DNA from: Paenibacillus_F chitinolyticus_A
Lineage (GTDB): Bacteria > Bacillota > Bacilli > Paenibacillales > NBRC-103111
Reading direction: 5' to 3'
Length of the DNA stretch: 64,000 bases
Assembly: GCF_045038035.1 (NCBI RefSeq)
Contig: NZ_CP173427.1
Coordinates: forward strand, 434,001 to 498,000
The notes under the pieces are model-generated. The model did not search any database and was not told where the DNA came from. It saw only the letters and a list, made by a program, of their open reading frames with translations. Below are positions 33,383 through 40,907 of the stretch, piece after piece (position 1 is the first letter of the stretch; every line of letters starts with the position of its first letter). Made by a program: the position numbers and the translations under genes.

Positions 33383-34384
33383 ATGTCTATTATAGGGAAA
33401 ATTTTGCTCTGGCTAGTTGTTATTATGGTCATTTTTATAACCATGGGTGTTATTGGACTCTTAATCGATCAACGAAAATTAAGCAAAAAAGCGGACGAGC
33501 TTGAAGAAGAGCTCATTCGTCTGGAGGGAATGATGCGGCCTTTTATGGATTTATATAGAGGCCGAGCAACGGAGAGAAATTTGAGCCCGATAAAAGAAGA
33601 AATACAGGAAGCCCGGGAAGAACTAGAAGAACTGAGAAAACGAATAGCAACCATTTTTAAGAATAACAATAGTTTCGATCAAATAAAAATGATTCAAAAA
33701 GACATGGGGGACCTGGAAAAAAGTTTCAGTTCCCTTGAAGAAAAGATTAAAAAGTTGAGTGCCATGGAACAGGAGAACGAAAGCGTTCTTTCTCAGCTCC
33801 AGACAAAGGGAAATCAGTTATTGAAGCGAGTACAAGCATTGTCTGCAAAATATCAGCTGGGTGAGATTGAAAAAGGACTGATCACCCAGATGACATTAAT
33901 TGAAGTCATAGAAGATAAACAGTTGTCCGATCTGATCAACGTACATGATACGCTTATGCCGATCCGTGCACAGATGGACGAAATCGAGAGCCTTCTCGAT
34001 TCCCTCCCTCTCTATTATGAATTGGGGCAGGTACAGCCGGGAGAAGAGATCGAGGATCAGGTCGAAGCGGTACGTGCTCAGATGGAACGAGCGATGCTGG
34101 CGGCCGGTTTGAAAAAGGAAAAAAAGCCGCGAGACGAGAAAGCTGAGGCGCAGCCTTCTTCGGTACACGTAACAAGGCAAGCTTCTGCGGAGTCAATCGA
34201 TCTGGATGAAGTAAAAAGACTGATGGACCAGGGGCTTGTGTTCGATGCCATCCATCGTATGGCGGCAAGTCTTGATCCAACCGTTAAAACCCGGCACGAT
34301 GTTCAAGTGAAAGTGGTAGTTAACTCGCCGCACCCGGAACAGCAGGAATCGAAGAAGCAAAAGCGCGGCAAGAAAAGCGGCTAG
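33383..34384 (+). CDS. Membrane-anchored coiled-coil protein of unknown function (paralogue 2)
   Basis: 333 residues. A single N-terminal membrane span (about 5-27, LLWLVVIMVIFITMGVIGLLI) is followed by a coiled coil to ~residue 220, a charged linker rich in Lys/Glu/Pro, and a lysine-rich end (KKQKRGKKSG). It aligns with the first half of the preceding protein: MDLYRGRATERNLSPIKEE matches ADLYKGPSAEKRIRPVEAE, and DKQLSDLINVHDTLMPIRAQ matches REQMSDFIDVQEHLAPEREQ. It lacks the signal peptide and the C-terminal half. The first ~600 bases are clearly AT-richer than neighbouring genes. GAAAGGAAG precedes the ATG, and a terminator ends the pair. Function is unknown; a scaffold at the membrane is a guess. 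Confidence 0.8.
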   Translation: MSIIGKILLWLVVIMVIFITMGVIGLLIDQRKLSKKADELEEELIRLEGMMRPFMDLYRGRATERNLSPIKEEIQEAREELEELRKRIATIFKNNNSFDQIKMIQKDMGDLEKSFSSLEEKIKKLSAMEQENESVLSQLQTKGNQLLKRVQALSAKYQLGEIEKGLITQMTLIEVIEDKQLSDLINVHDTLMPIRAQMDEIESLLDSLPLYYELGQVQPGEEIEDQVEAVRAQMERAMLAAGLKKEKKPRDEKAEAQPSSVHVTRQASAESIDLDEVKRLMDQGLVFDAIHRMAASLDPTVKTRHDVQVKVVVNSPHPEQQESKKQKRGKKSG

Positions 34385-34490
34385 GGGAAGCGCGGGGATG
34401 GCTAAATCCGAAAGGAAGCCCATAGTAGGGGGCGGGAAAATCGGAGCAGACAGTTAGCTGCCCTCTTCCCGCAACCGCTAATAAATGCTG

Positions 34491-34520
34491 AAAAACCGTT
34501 CCGTCCAGGAACGGTTTTTA
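34491..34520 (+). terminator. Terminator after the coiled-coil gene pair
   Basis: AAAAACCGTTCC pairs with GGAACGGTTTTT around a 5-base loop. Confidence 0.9.
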
Positions 34521-34535
34521 GTTTGCCCGCAGGCC

Positions 34536-34547
34536 GGGGGGGGGGGG
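34536..34547 (+). repeat. Run of 12 G just upstream of the marR-type promoter
   Basis: Twelve consecutive G lie 6 bases before a TTGACT box. Such tracts change length by slippage in some bacteria, and can also cause assembly error. The count should be treated with caution. Confidence 0.85.
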
Positions 34548-34553
34548 AGACCG

Positions 34554-34588
34554 TTGACTTTTTATCAGTTTAGTAATAAACTTATAAT
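34554..34588 (+). promoter_or_regulatory. Promoter/operator region of the MarR-type regulator gene
   Basis: TTGACT (34554-34559) and TATAAT (34583-34588) lie 23 bases apart, longer than ideal. Between them is the inverted repeat GTTTA-GTAA-TAAAC (34568-34581), a plausible MarR-family operator. Confidence 0.5.
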
Positions 34589-34612
34589 CATCAACGGAAG
34601 CGAGGTGAGCCG

Positions 34613-35062
34613 ATGGAAAAGAATAAGAAGGAGCCGCTCCTTTTCAAGCAGGAGGAAAAGCTCGGGGTGCTGATCTGGTTCCGGTTGTCCCGCGTGTACA
34701 ATCAGAGCATCCGGCAGTCCAACCAGCATTTGAAGGCCTGGAACTTATCGGCCGCGCAGTTCGATGTGTTGGCTCAGGTCGGCTCGCACGAGCGGCTGAC
34801 TCAGCAGGAATTGGCGGACAAGCTGCTGGTCACCAAGGGAAATATTACACAGCTGTTGAGTAAAATGGAGGAACTGGGCTGGATCAGACGCGAGCAGGAA
34901 TGGAAGACCAAATATATTTCGCTGACGGCGGAAGGACAAGCTTTGTTTGACGAGGCCGTTCCGCAGCAGGAACAGTTTCAGGCTTCCCAATTCGGCGCTT
35001 TGGACCGGGAAGAGAAGAAGCAGCTTCTGGAGCTGCTGAAAAAAGTCCAGAAACAATCCTGA
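34613..35062 (+). CDS. MarR-family regulator, MhqR-like
   Basis: 149 residues with the winged-helix pattern of MarR proteins: LSAAQFDVLAQVGSHERLTQQELADKLLVTKGNITQLLSKMEELGWIRREQ, then the wing KTKYISLTAEGQ. In B. subtilis, MhqR represses dioxygenase and quinone-reductase genes and is inactivated by quinones and methylhydroquinone. The present gene is followed after 25 bases by an MhqO-type dioxygenase, the same pairing. No redox cysteine is seen. AGCGAGGTGAG precedes the start. The upstream inverted repeat suggests autorepression. Confidence 0.85.
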   Translation: MEKNKKEPLLFKQEEKLGVLIWFRLSRVYNQSIRQSNQHLKAWNLSAAQFDVLAQVGSHERLTQQELADKLLVTKGNITQLLSKMEELGWIRREQEWKTKYISLTAEGQALFDEAVPQQEQFQASQFGALDREEKKQLLELLKKVQKQS

Positions 35063-35087
35063 CAACATAACCGGGGAGGGCATCATC

Positions 35088-36062
35088 ATGGAACTTAAAG
35101 GCATCCACCACGTATCGGCCATCACGGCGCAAGCACCGGAAAATTTCGAATTTTACACGAAGGTTCTGGGACTCCGTCTGGTGAAGAAGACGGTCAATCA
35201 GGACGATATCAGCGTGTATCACTTGTTTTATGGGGATGAGAAAGGCAATCCCGGAACGGAATTGACGTTCTTCGAAATTCCGATGGCCGCGCGGAACCGC
35301 GAAGGGGTTAGCAGCATTTCGGCCGCTTCCCTGCGGGTTGCCGGCGATGAAGCATTGAGCTGGTGGAAAGAGCGGTTCGCCGAATTCGGCGTCGACCACG
35401 ACGAGATTCAAGACCGTGCGGGACGCGCGACGCTGGCTTTCCGCGATTTCGAAGGCCAGCGCCTGATTCTTGTGTCCGACCAAGACAACAAAGGGGTCGC
35501 GGGCGGCACGCCATGGGACCGGAGCCCGGTTCCCGCCGAATACGGCATCCTCGGACTTGGGCCCGTTAAATTGACGGTACAGGACCCGGAACCGACGGTG
35601 ATCGTTTTGACGGAACTTTTGGGCTTCCGCGAAAAAGGCCGCTACGCGGCAGACGTGCCGGGACAGCCGGATATCGTCGTGTACGAAACCGGCGAAGGCG
35701 GCAGCGGGGCCGAGGTTCATATCGAGCAGAGGAACGATCTCTCCCGTGAACAGCTCGGCCGCGGCGGCGTACACCATGTCGCTTTCCGAGTGGATAACGA
35801 GGAAGAGCTGCGCGCCTGGATCAACCGGGTCCGGCAGGTTCGCTTCCCGAATTCCGGCTTCGTGGACCGGTTTTATTTCCGGTCCTTGTACTTCCGCGAA
35901 CCGAACGGCATTCTGTTCGAGCTTGCGACGGACGGACCCGGCTTCGACACCGACGAGGATATCCGTCATCTGGGTGAATCGCTGGCGCTTCCGCCGTTTC
36001 TGGAATCCAAGCGCCCGCAGATTGAAGCGGGGTTGAAGCCGCTCCACACGAAAGCGGACTGA
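35088..36062 (+). CDS. mhqO: Ring-cleaving dioxygenase of the VOC superfamily (MhqO/MhqA-like)
   Basis: 324 residues made of two VOC modules. The N-terminal module starts KGIHHVSAITAQAPENFEFYTKVLGLRLVKKTVNQDD; the C-terminal module has GGVHHVAFRVDNEEELRAW and RSLYFREPNGILFELATDGPGF. The expected metal ligands are His in IHHV, His in VHHVAF and Glu in LFELA. Members of this group detoxify hydroquinones and catechols in Bacillus under MhqR control. The gene follows the MarR-type regulator closely (GGGGAGGG ribosome site) and precedes a terminator, so the two form an operon. The phenol hydroxylase at 7598 could be a functional partner, which is speculative. Confidence 0.88.
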   Translation: MELKGIHHVSAITAQAPENFEFYTKVLGLRLVKKTVNQDDISVYHLFYGDEKGNPGTELTFFEIPMAARNREGVSSISAASLRVAGDEALSWWKERFAEFGVDHDEIQDRAGRATLAFRDFEGQRLILVSDQDNKGVAGGTPWDRSPVPAEYGILGLGPVKLTVQDPEPTVIVLTELLGFREKGRYAADVPGQPDIVVYETGEGGSGAEVHIEQRNDLSREQLGRGGVHHVAFRVDNEEELRAWINRVRQVRFPNSGFVDRFYFRSLYFREPNGILFELATDGPGFDTDEDIRHLGESLALPPFLESKRPQIEAGLKPLHTKAD

Positions 36063-36099
36063 GCCCGCCGGTTTGATTATCGCAGCGAATGCCTTGTAT

Positions 36100-36141
36100 A
36101 AGCCTCTCTTTGGACCGAAAGGTTCATCGGGAGGCTTTTTT
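36100..36141 (+). terminator. Terminator after the mhqR/mhqO-like operon
   Basis: AAGCCTC pairs with GAGGCTT across a ~22-base loop that itself can pair, followed by TTTTTT. Confidence 0.8.
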
Positions 36142-36313
36142 GAGTTCAGTCGGCTGATACGGGCTCTGGGTTTATAACCGAGGAGGCGCGATGTGCCGGC
36201 ACGGCATTTGAAATGAATTTTTCATCCCATGCAAATTCGGCGGCCCTTACTACCGTTCTTCAGCGGACCGACGCGGTTTTTGCCGTTTACAAACTTAACC
36301 AAGGGTACCGTGA

Positions 36314-36364
36314 TTGACGAAGAAACGGAAACAAGCTATAGTATCAATATACCCATACGGGTAT
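36314..36364 (+). promoter_or_regulatory. Promoter and CsoR/CstR-type operator of the persulfide operon
   Basis: TTGACG (36314-36319), 17 bases, TATAGT (36337-36342). At the expected transcription start lies ATACCC-ATAC-GGGTAT (36349-36364), a perfect 6-4-6 palindrome like the operators of CsoR/CstR repressors. No csoR/cstR-type gene is in the window. Confidence 0.75.
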
Positions 36365-36474
36365 GAGTATAAAACAAAATTCGATCCGCCGATAAAAGTC
36401 CCGGTTGAACCCGGGGAGACAGAACGACGGAGGTTAGGACGCCGCGGAATAACATCAGGGAGGTATTCAACGTT

Positions 36475-37053
36475 ATGAATATTCAAACTCATCAAATACT
36501 CGACGCCAAAGGGCTGGCCTGCCCGATGCCGATCGTACGCACGAAGAAAGCTCTGGAACAGATGGCTTCCGGCCAGGTGCTGGAGATTCAGGCAACGGAC
36601 AAAGGTTCTTTGGCCGATATCCGGAGCTGGGCCAAAACGACGGGCCACCAGTACTTGGGCTCTACCGAAGAGGGAGAGGTGCTGCACCATTTTATCCGCA
36701 AATCCGATCCTGCCGAGGTCAAGGAAGAGCGGCAATTTCCGCATACGGCAACCAACGATGAACTGGAGCAGTGCTTGCGGGAGAAGCCGCTAACCAACGT
36801 TCTCGATGTACGCGAACCTGCGGAATATGCATTCGGGCACATACCGGGGGCGGTATCCATCCCCTTGGGAGAACTGGAGCAGCGGATCGGCGAGCTGAAT
36901 GCGCACGAAGAGCTGTATATCGTCTGCCGGACGGGCAGCCGCAGCGATATGGCCGCGCAGCTGCTGGAGCGCCAAGGTTTTAAGCACATCCGCAACGTGC
37001 TTCCGGGCATGTCCGCTTGGACGGGTCCGCTGGAGAAGTCGGCGGGCATTTGA
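36475..37053 (+). CDS. yrkF: TusA-rhodanese fusion sulfurtransferase (YrkF-like)
   Basis: 192 residues. The TusA domain (1-77) has its sulfur-carrying C16 in AKGLACPMPIVRTKKAL. The rhodanese domain (~92-187) has the active-site loop C151-RTGSRS and ends with VLPGMSAWTGPLE. Such fusions hold persulfide sulfur and pass it between thiols. The gene is first in a series matching the B. subtilis yrkE-J genes and resembling the staphylococcal cst operon, which removes hydropersulfides. A CsoR/CstR-type operator lies in its promoter. GGGAGGT precedes the ATG. Confidence 0.9.
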   Translation: MNIQTHQILDAKGLACPMPIVRTKKALEQMASGQVLEIQATDKGSLADIRSWAKTTGHQYLGSTEEGEVLHHFIRKSDPAEVKEERQFPHTATNDELEQCLREKPLTNVLDVREPAEYAFGHIPGAVSIPLGELEQRIGELNAHEELYIVCRTGSRSDMAAQLLERQGFKHIRNVLPGMSAWTGPLEKSAGI

Positions 37054-37129
37054 CGCCCGGCCGGCGTGAAGCCTTTTACAACGTGAAATTTTAACGAATT
37101 TAAATCCAACATCTTGGGAGGAACTTACC

Positions 37130-37525
37130 ATGAACAGAAAAGTAGCGATTATCGCATCCAACGGCGGCATGTTCGACGCCTATAAAGTGTTCAATCTCGC
37201 CACGGCGGCGGCCGCAACCGACGCGGAAGTGGGCATCTTTTTCACATTCGAGGGCTTGAACCTGATTCATAAGGACCTGCATAAGCAGCTTCCGCTGCCG
37301 GAAGGCAAGGAGGCGATGGCGGAAGGCTTCAAGCAGGCTAACGTTCCGTCAATCGGGGAACTGCTCGGTATGGCGCAGGAGTTGGGCGTACGGATTATCG
37401 CATGCCAGATGACGATGGATGTGATGGGGCTGACTGCGGAAGATTTCGTGAATGGAATTGAGGTCGGCGGAGCCGCGGCGTTCCTTGATTTTGCTTTTGA
37501 CGCGGACGTTACTTTGACCTTTTGA
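37130..37525 (+). CDS. DsrE-family sulfur carrier (short YrkE-like)
   Basis: 131 residues, one DsrE/F-like Rossmann-type domain: KVAIIASNGGMFDAYKVFNLATAAAATDAEVGIFFTFEGLNL, with the conserved cysteine C92 in RIIACQMTMDVMGL. DsrE2 proteins accept sulfur as persulfide or trisulfide on this cysteine. It lies between the TusA-rhodanese and the rhodanese-MBL genes and is probably co-transcribed. It is a shorter paralogue of the protein encoded at 40321, lacking its ~35-residue Lys/Met-rich insert. TTGGGAGGA is the ribosome site. Confidence 0.87.
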   Translation: MNRKVAIIASNGGMFDAYKVFNLATAAAATDAEVGIFFTFEGLNLIHKDLHKQLPLPEGKEAMAEGFKQANVPSIGELLGMAQELGVRIIACQMTMDVMGLTAEDFVNGIEVGGAAAFLDFAFDADVTLTF

Positions 37526-37614
37526 GGAAGAGGGAGAGCACTTCCTGTCCAGACAACTAACGGGTTGGATCATTAAAACGATGAATCACTTACAAGAGCA
37601 GGGAGGCTATACGG

Positions 37615-38775
37615 ATGAATACGGGAAATCAAGAGGAAGGGCGGCTTAAAGGAATGACGGCCGCCGCGCTGGCGAAGAAGGTTCTTAATAATAAGCCCCT
37701 TTTTGTATTGGATGTACGCAATGAAAGCGACTTTGCCGATTGGAAAATCGAAGGCAATGGGGTCGATATGCTGAATGTGCCTTATTTCGAGCTGCTGGAC
37801 GGGGTGGAAGCCGTAACGGATAAAATCCCGACGGACCGCCAAGTGCTGGTCGTATGCGCAAAAGAAGGCTCGTCGAAATTCGTGGGCGAGCAGCTTGTGG
37901 AGTCCGGTTTCTCCGATGTTTCGTACCTGGTCGGCGGGATGAAATCGTGGAGCGAGCATCTGGAGCCCGTGAAGGTGGGCGATCTGAAAGACGGAGGAGC
38001 CGTCTACCAATTCGTCCGGATCGGCAAAGGCTGCCTCTCCTACATGGTGATCTCGGGCGGAGAGGCCGCGGTGATCGATGCGGTGCGGATGACCGAGGTG
38101 TTCACCGGTTTTGCCCGGGAGAAGCAGGCCGTGATCAAGCATGTGCTGGATACGCACCTTCATGCCGATCATATATCCGGAGGCCGCAGGCTGGCCGCAG
38201 AAACGGGAGCGGCTTACTGGCTGCCGCCCAAGGACGCGGAGGAAGTGGCGTTCGGCTACTCGGAGCTGGAGGAAGGCGCCGATATTAAGGTCGGCTCCAC
38301 CCGGATCGAGATTCAGCCGCTGTATTCCCCGGGCCACACGATCGGAAGCACGTCGTTTGTGGTGGATGAACGTTATCTGCTGACGGGGGACATCCTGTTC
38401 GTCGCTTCCATCGGACGTCCGGATCTGGCCGGCAAGGCGGAGGACTGGGTGGCAGATCTGCGCACCACGTTATACGACCGCTACAAGAAGCTGTCCGAAG
38501 AGCTGATCGTGCTGCCGGCGCACTTCGGGCGGTTTGCCGAGCTGGGCGAAGGCGGAAAAGTGTCCGCCAGACTGGGCGATCTGTTCGCGCACAATCCGGG
38601 GCTGAATATCGGAGACGAAGACGAGTTCCGGAAAACCGTTTCGGAGAATCTGCCTCCGCAGCCTAACTCCTATCAGGAAATCAGGCAAACCAACATGGGC
38701 AAAATAACGCCAACGGAAGAAGAGCAGCGCGAAATGGAGATCGGTCCGAACCGCTGTGCCGTGCACGACAAGTAA
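37615..38775 (+). CDS. yrkH: Rhodanese-metallo-beta-lactamase fusion, persulfide dioxygenase type (YrkH-like)
   Basis: 386 residues. An N-terminal rhodanese domain (~12-118) carries C81 in VVCAKEGSSKF and the terminal VGGMKSW. A metallo-beta-lactamase domain (~125-360) follows with the metal motif H181-L-H-A-D-H186, H241 in SPGHTIG, D259 in TGDILF and a late His in LPAHFG. This is the ETHE1/persulfide-dioxygenase type that oxidises persulfide to sulfite, with transfer to thiosulfate by rhodanese. The domain order is rhodanese first, opposite to the MBL-first order of CstB and PRF fusions. GGGAGG precedes the start. Confidence 0.9.
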   Translation: MNTGNQEEGRLKGMTAAALAKKVLNNKPLFVLDVRNESDFADWKIEGNGVDMLNVPYFELLDGVEAVTDKIPTDRQVLVVCAKEGSSKFVGEQLVESGFSDVSYLVGGMKSWSEHLEPVKVGDLKDGGAVYQFVRIGKGCLSYMVISGGEAAVIDAVRMTEVFTGFAREKQAVIKHVLDTHLHADHISGGRRLAAETGAAYWLPPKDAEEVAFGYSELEEGADIKVGSTRIEIQPLYSPGHTIGSTSFVVDERYLLTGDILFVASIGRPDLAGKAEDWVADLRTTLYDRYKKLSEELIVLPAHFGRFAELGEGGKVSARLGDLFAHNPGLNIGDEDEFRKTVSENLPPQPNSYQEIRQTNMGKITPTEEEQREMEIGPNRCAVHDK

Positions 38776-38832
38776 GACGAGATTTTACAAGAGCAATCAT
38801 TAACGGGATAAACGATAGAGGAGGACTATAAA

Positions 38833-39060
38833 ATGGAAGTTAACGTAACGGTAGATACGAAGGGAATGGCATGTCCGATGCCGATCGTCAAAGCCAAGAA
38901 GGCACTCGATTCGCTGGAATCCGGAGGCATTATGCAGGTTCTGTCCACGGACAAAGGCTCGCTGAACGATTTTCAGGCTTGGGTCAAGCAGACCGGGCAC
39001 GAGCTGATCAAGCATGAAGAAGCTAACGGCGTATATACATTTTACGTGAGAAAAAAATAA
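38833..39060 (+). CDS. yrkI: TusA-family sulfur carrier (YrkI-like)
   Basis: 75 residues, a single TusA domain: VTVDTKGMACPMPIVKAKKALDSLESG with C14 as sulfur carrier, then DKGSLNDFQAWVKQTGHELI. It strongly resembles the N-terminal domain of the fusion at 36475 and would exchange sulfur with the DsrE proteins and the rhodaneses. AGAGGAGG lies upstream. It is the last gene before a gap that contains an opposite-strand small gene. Confidence 0.92.
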   Translation: MEVNVTVDTKGMACPMPIVKAKKALDSLESGGIMQVLSTDKGSLNDFQAWVKQTGHELIKHEEANGVYTFYVRKK

Positions 39061-39127
39061 GACGGGAGCGTCGGGTACAGGCTGCCCTGAAAGCTCGATT
39101 TCCCGGGCTTTTTCCGCAACTCCCGTA

Positions 39128-39298
39128 TCAGTTATCGGTATAAACAACACGGACACCCAGATGGCCGTAGGTTTCTTCGGTGTAGTGACCGCCGGGGCAG
39201 ACTTTAACTACGCAGTGGGCGGTAGCCTCATCGCTTTGGAGGGGCTGCCCGCAATGCGGACATACCGAAACGAATAACCGTTTGAGTCGTTGGATCAT
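39128..39298 (-). CDS. Small zinc-ribbon-like protein, 56 residues
   Basis: An ATG at 39298 opens a 56-codon frame ending in TGA at 39128. The product has CPHCGQ (13-18) and a second pair HC (29) and VCPGGHY (34), a four-cysteine zinc-ribbon arrangement C-x2-C...C-x4-C, with further histidines, and a soluble C-terminus (GHLGVRVVYTDN). AAAAAGGGG lies about 10 bases upstream as a weak ribosome site, and TATAAT (39348-39343 on the minus strand) could be a -10 box. It lies between yrkI and the TauE gene on the opposite strand. I do not recognise it; a metal- or thiol-related role beside a persulfide operon is a guess. Confidence 0.6.
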   Translation of the reverse strand: MIQRLKRLFVSVCPHCGQPLQSDEATAHCVVKVCPGGHYTEETYGHLGVRVVYTDN

Positions 39299-39449
39299 TT
39301 TTTAAAACCCCTTTTTCCAACTAAATTACTTGGTATTAATTTATTATAGCCGGATCGGCGGCACAAGTATAGGGCTTTTTTCTTCTAATTTATGCCGCCG
39401 CCGGAATGCCGTGCTAAAGATTTGCTTCAGGTGAGACAAGGAGGATGTT

Positions 39450-40241
39450 ATGGATGTATTGTTAGCGGTCATCATGCTGGCGCTGGGGCTGGCCGGGTCA
39501 TTTTTGTCGGGCCTGCTCGGAATCGGGGGAGCCATTATTAACTATCCGCTCCTGCTGTTCGTCCCTCCTCTGTTCGGGGAGGCCGCTTTTACGGCCCAGG
39601 AAGTTTCCGCGATCTCAATGTTCCAGGTGTTCTTCGCCTCCTTGTCCGGTGTCCTGTTTCAAAGACGCGGAAAAAACGGACCTTCCCTCGTGCATAGAGG
39701 GCTTGTCCTGTATATGGGCGGCGGCGTGCTTGCGGGCAGCCTGATCGGCGGACTGGCTTCGAAATATATGCCCGGCGACACGATTAATGTGATTTACGGC
39801 GTGTTGGCGGTACTGGCGGTGGTGCTGATGCTGATCCCGGCCAAGGGAAAGCTGCAGGAGGAAGGGGCCGGTCTTGTTTTCAACAAACCGCTTGCCGTAC
39901 TTTCCGCATTGGCAGTGGGTCTGGTGTCCGGGATCGTCGGCGCGGGCGGGGCGTTTATTCTTATCCCGATCATGCTGACCCTGCTGAAAATTCCTACCCG
40001 CACCACGATCGCTTCTTCGCTGGCCATTGTGTTCATCTCCGCGGTCGGCGGGGTGATCGGGAAAATCGGGGCAGGGCATATCCCGCTGCTTCCGGTTATT
40101 TTTACGGTCATCGGCAGTCTGCTCGGAGCGCCGCTCGGTTCCCGGATTTCCGCCCGAATTAATGTGAAGTACCTGCGGTACGCATTGATCGTTCTCATTG
40201 CCGCCACCGCGGTTAAAATATGGCTGCCTATTTTATTGTAG
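39450..40241 (+). CDS. yrkJ: TauE/SafE-family sulfite or sulfur-anion exporter (YrkJ-like)
   Basis: 263 residues with about eight membrane segments and the two family repeats GLAGSFLSGLLGIGGAIINYPLLL and GLVSGIVGAGGAFILIPIML. These proteins export sulfite or related sulfur anions, which is the logical exit for the products of the persulfide dioxygenase encoded upstream. The length matches B. subtilis YrkJ. ACAAGGAGG precedes the start at 39450. The 390-base gap after yrkI holds the small opposite-strand gene, so TauE may have its own promoter. Confidence 0.9.
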   Translation: MDVLLAVIMLALGLAGSFLSGLLGIGGAIINYPLLLFVPPLFGEAAFTAQEVSAISMFQVFFASLSGVLFQRRGKNGPSLVHRGLVLYMGGGVLAGSLIGGLASKYMPGDTINVIYGVLAVLAVVLMLIPAKGKLQEEGAGLVFNKPLAVLSALAVGLVSGIVGAGGAFILIPIMLTLLKIPTRTTIASSLAIVFISAVGGVIGKIGAGHIPLLPVIFTVIGSLLGAPLGSRISARINVKYLRYALIVLIAATAVKIWLPILL

Positions 40242-40284
40242 AAAGCCGGTCCGCTGCGGATCGGCTAAAATTTTCTCATTTTGA

Positions 40285-40300
40285 ATACCTATAGGTGTAT
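40285..40300. promoter_or_regulatory. Second CsoR/CstR-like palindrome
   Basis: ATACCTATAGGTGTAT contains the perfect core ACCTATAGGT (40287-40296) just before the second DsrE gene. It resembles the site at 36349 but is less regular. Confidence 0.5.
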
Positions 40301-40320
40301 ATGTATAAAGGAGTGACATG

Positions 40321-40803
40321 ATGGAGGAGCATAAAGAAGGAACGACGATCGTGTTGTTCAGCGGGGAAATGGATAAAGCTATCGCCGCTTTTATTATAGC
40401 GAACGGCGCGGCCGCTTACGATCACGAGGTGACGATCTTCTTCACCTTCTGGGGATTGAACGCGCTGCGCAAAGATGAGCCGGTCAAGCTCAAGAAGGGC
40501 TGGCTGGAAAACATGTTCGGCCGGATGATGCCGAGAGGGCCGGAGAAGCTGGGCCTGTCCAAGATGAACTATATGGGCATGGGCCCGAAAATGATTCGGC
40601 ATGTGCTCAAAAAGCACAATGCGCTGACGCTTCCGCAGCTCATCGAGCTGGCGCAGGAGCAAGGCATTAAGCTCGTCGCCTGTACGATGACCATGGATCT
40701 GCTCGGCCTGCAGAAGGAAGAGCTGTTGGACGGAATCGAGTACGCGGGCGTAGCCGCTTACCTGGGCGATGCCTCGCAGGCGAAGGTGAATCTGTTTATT
40801 TGA
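40321..40803 (+). CDS. yrkE: DsrE2-family sulfur carrier (YrkE-like)
   Basis: 160 residues, the length of B. subtilis YrkE. It begins EGTTIVLFSGEMDKAIAAFIIANGAAAYDHEVTIFFTFWGLNAL, has a Lys/Met/Gly-rich insert (~52-92: KLKKGWLENMFGRMMPRG, MGMGPKM), and the conserved C121 in KLVACTMTMDLLGL. I chose ATG 40321 because AAAGGAG is 7 bases away; ATG 40318 is closer than usual. It probably takes up or hands on persulfide sulfur with the TusA and rhodanese proteins. An upstream palindrome suggests the same repressor as the main operon. Confidence 0.88.
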   Translation: MEEHKEGTTIVLFSGEMDKAIAAFIIANGAAAYDHEVTIFFTFWGLNALRKDEPVKLKKGWLENMFGRMMPRGPEKLGLSKMNYMGMGPKMIRHVLKKHNALTLPQLIELAQEQGIKLVACTMTMDLLGLQKEELLDGIEYAGVAAYLGDASQAKVNLFI

Positions 40804-40852
40804 CGGGAAAAGAGCGAAGCCGCTGTGCGGCGGGTTGATACCGTCCGGTGCT

Positions 40853-40888
40853 GCCGTATCGCGTGCCGGGAACTGTACGCGATACGGC
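40853..40888. repeat. 12-bp-stem hairpin
   Basis: GCCGTATCGCGT (40853-40864) pairs perfectly with ACGCGATACGGC (40877-40888) around 12 bases. There is no T run. It may be a protein-binding or RNA-processing hairpin; the function is not known. Confidence 0.7.
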
Positions 40889-40907
40889 GGCACGGCATGG
40901 CTGCGGC

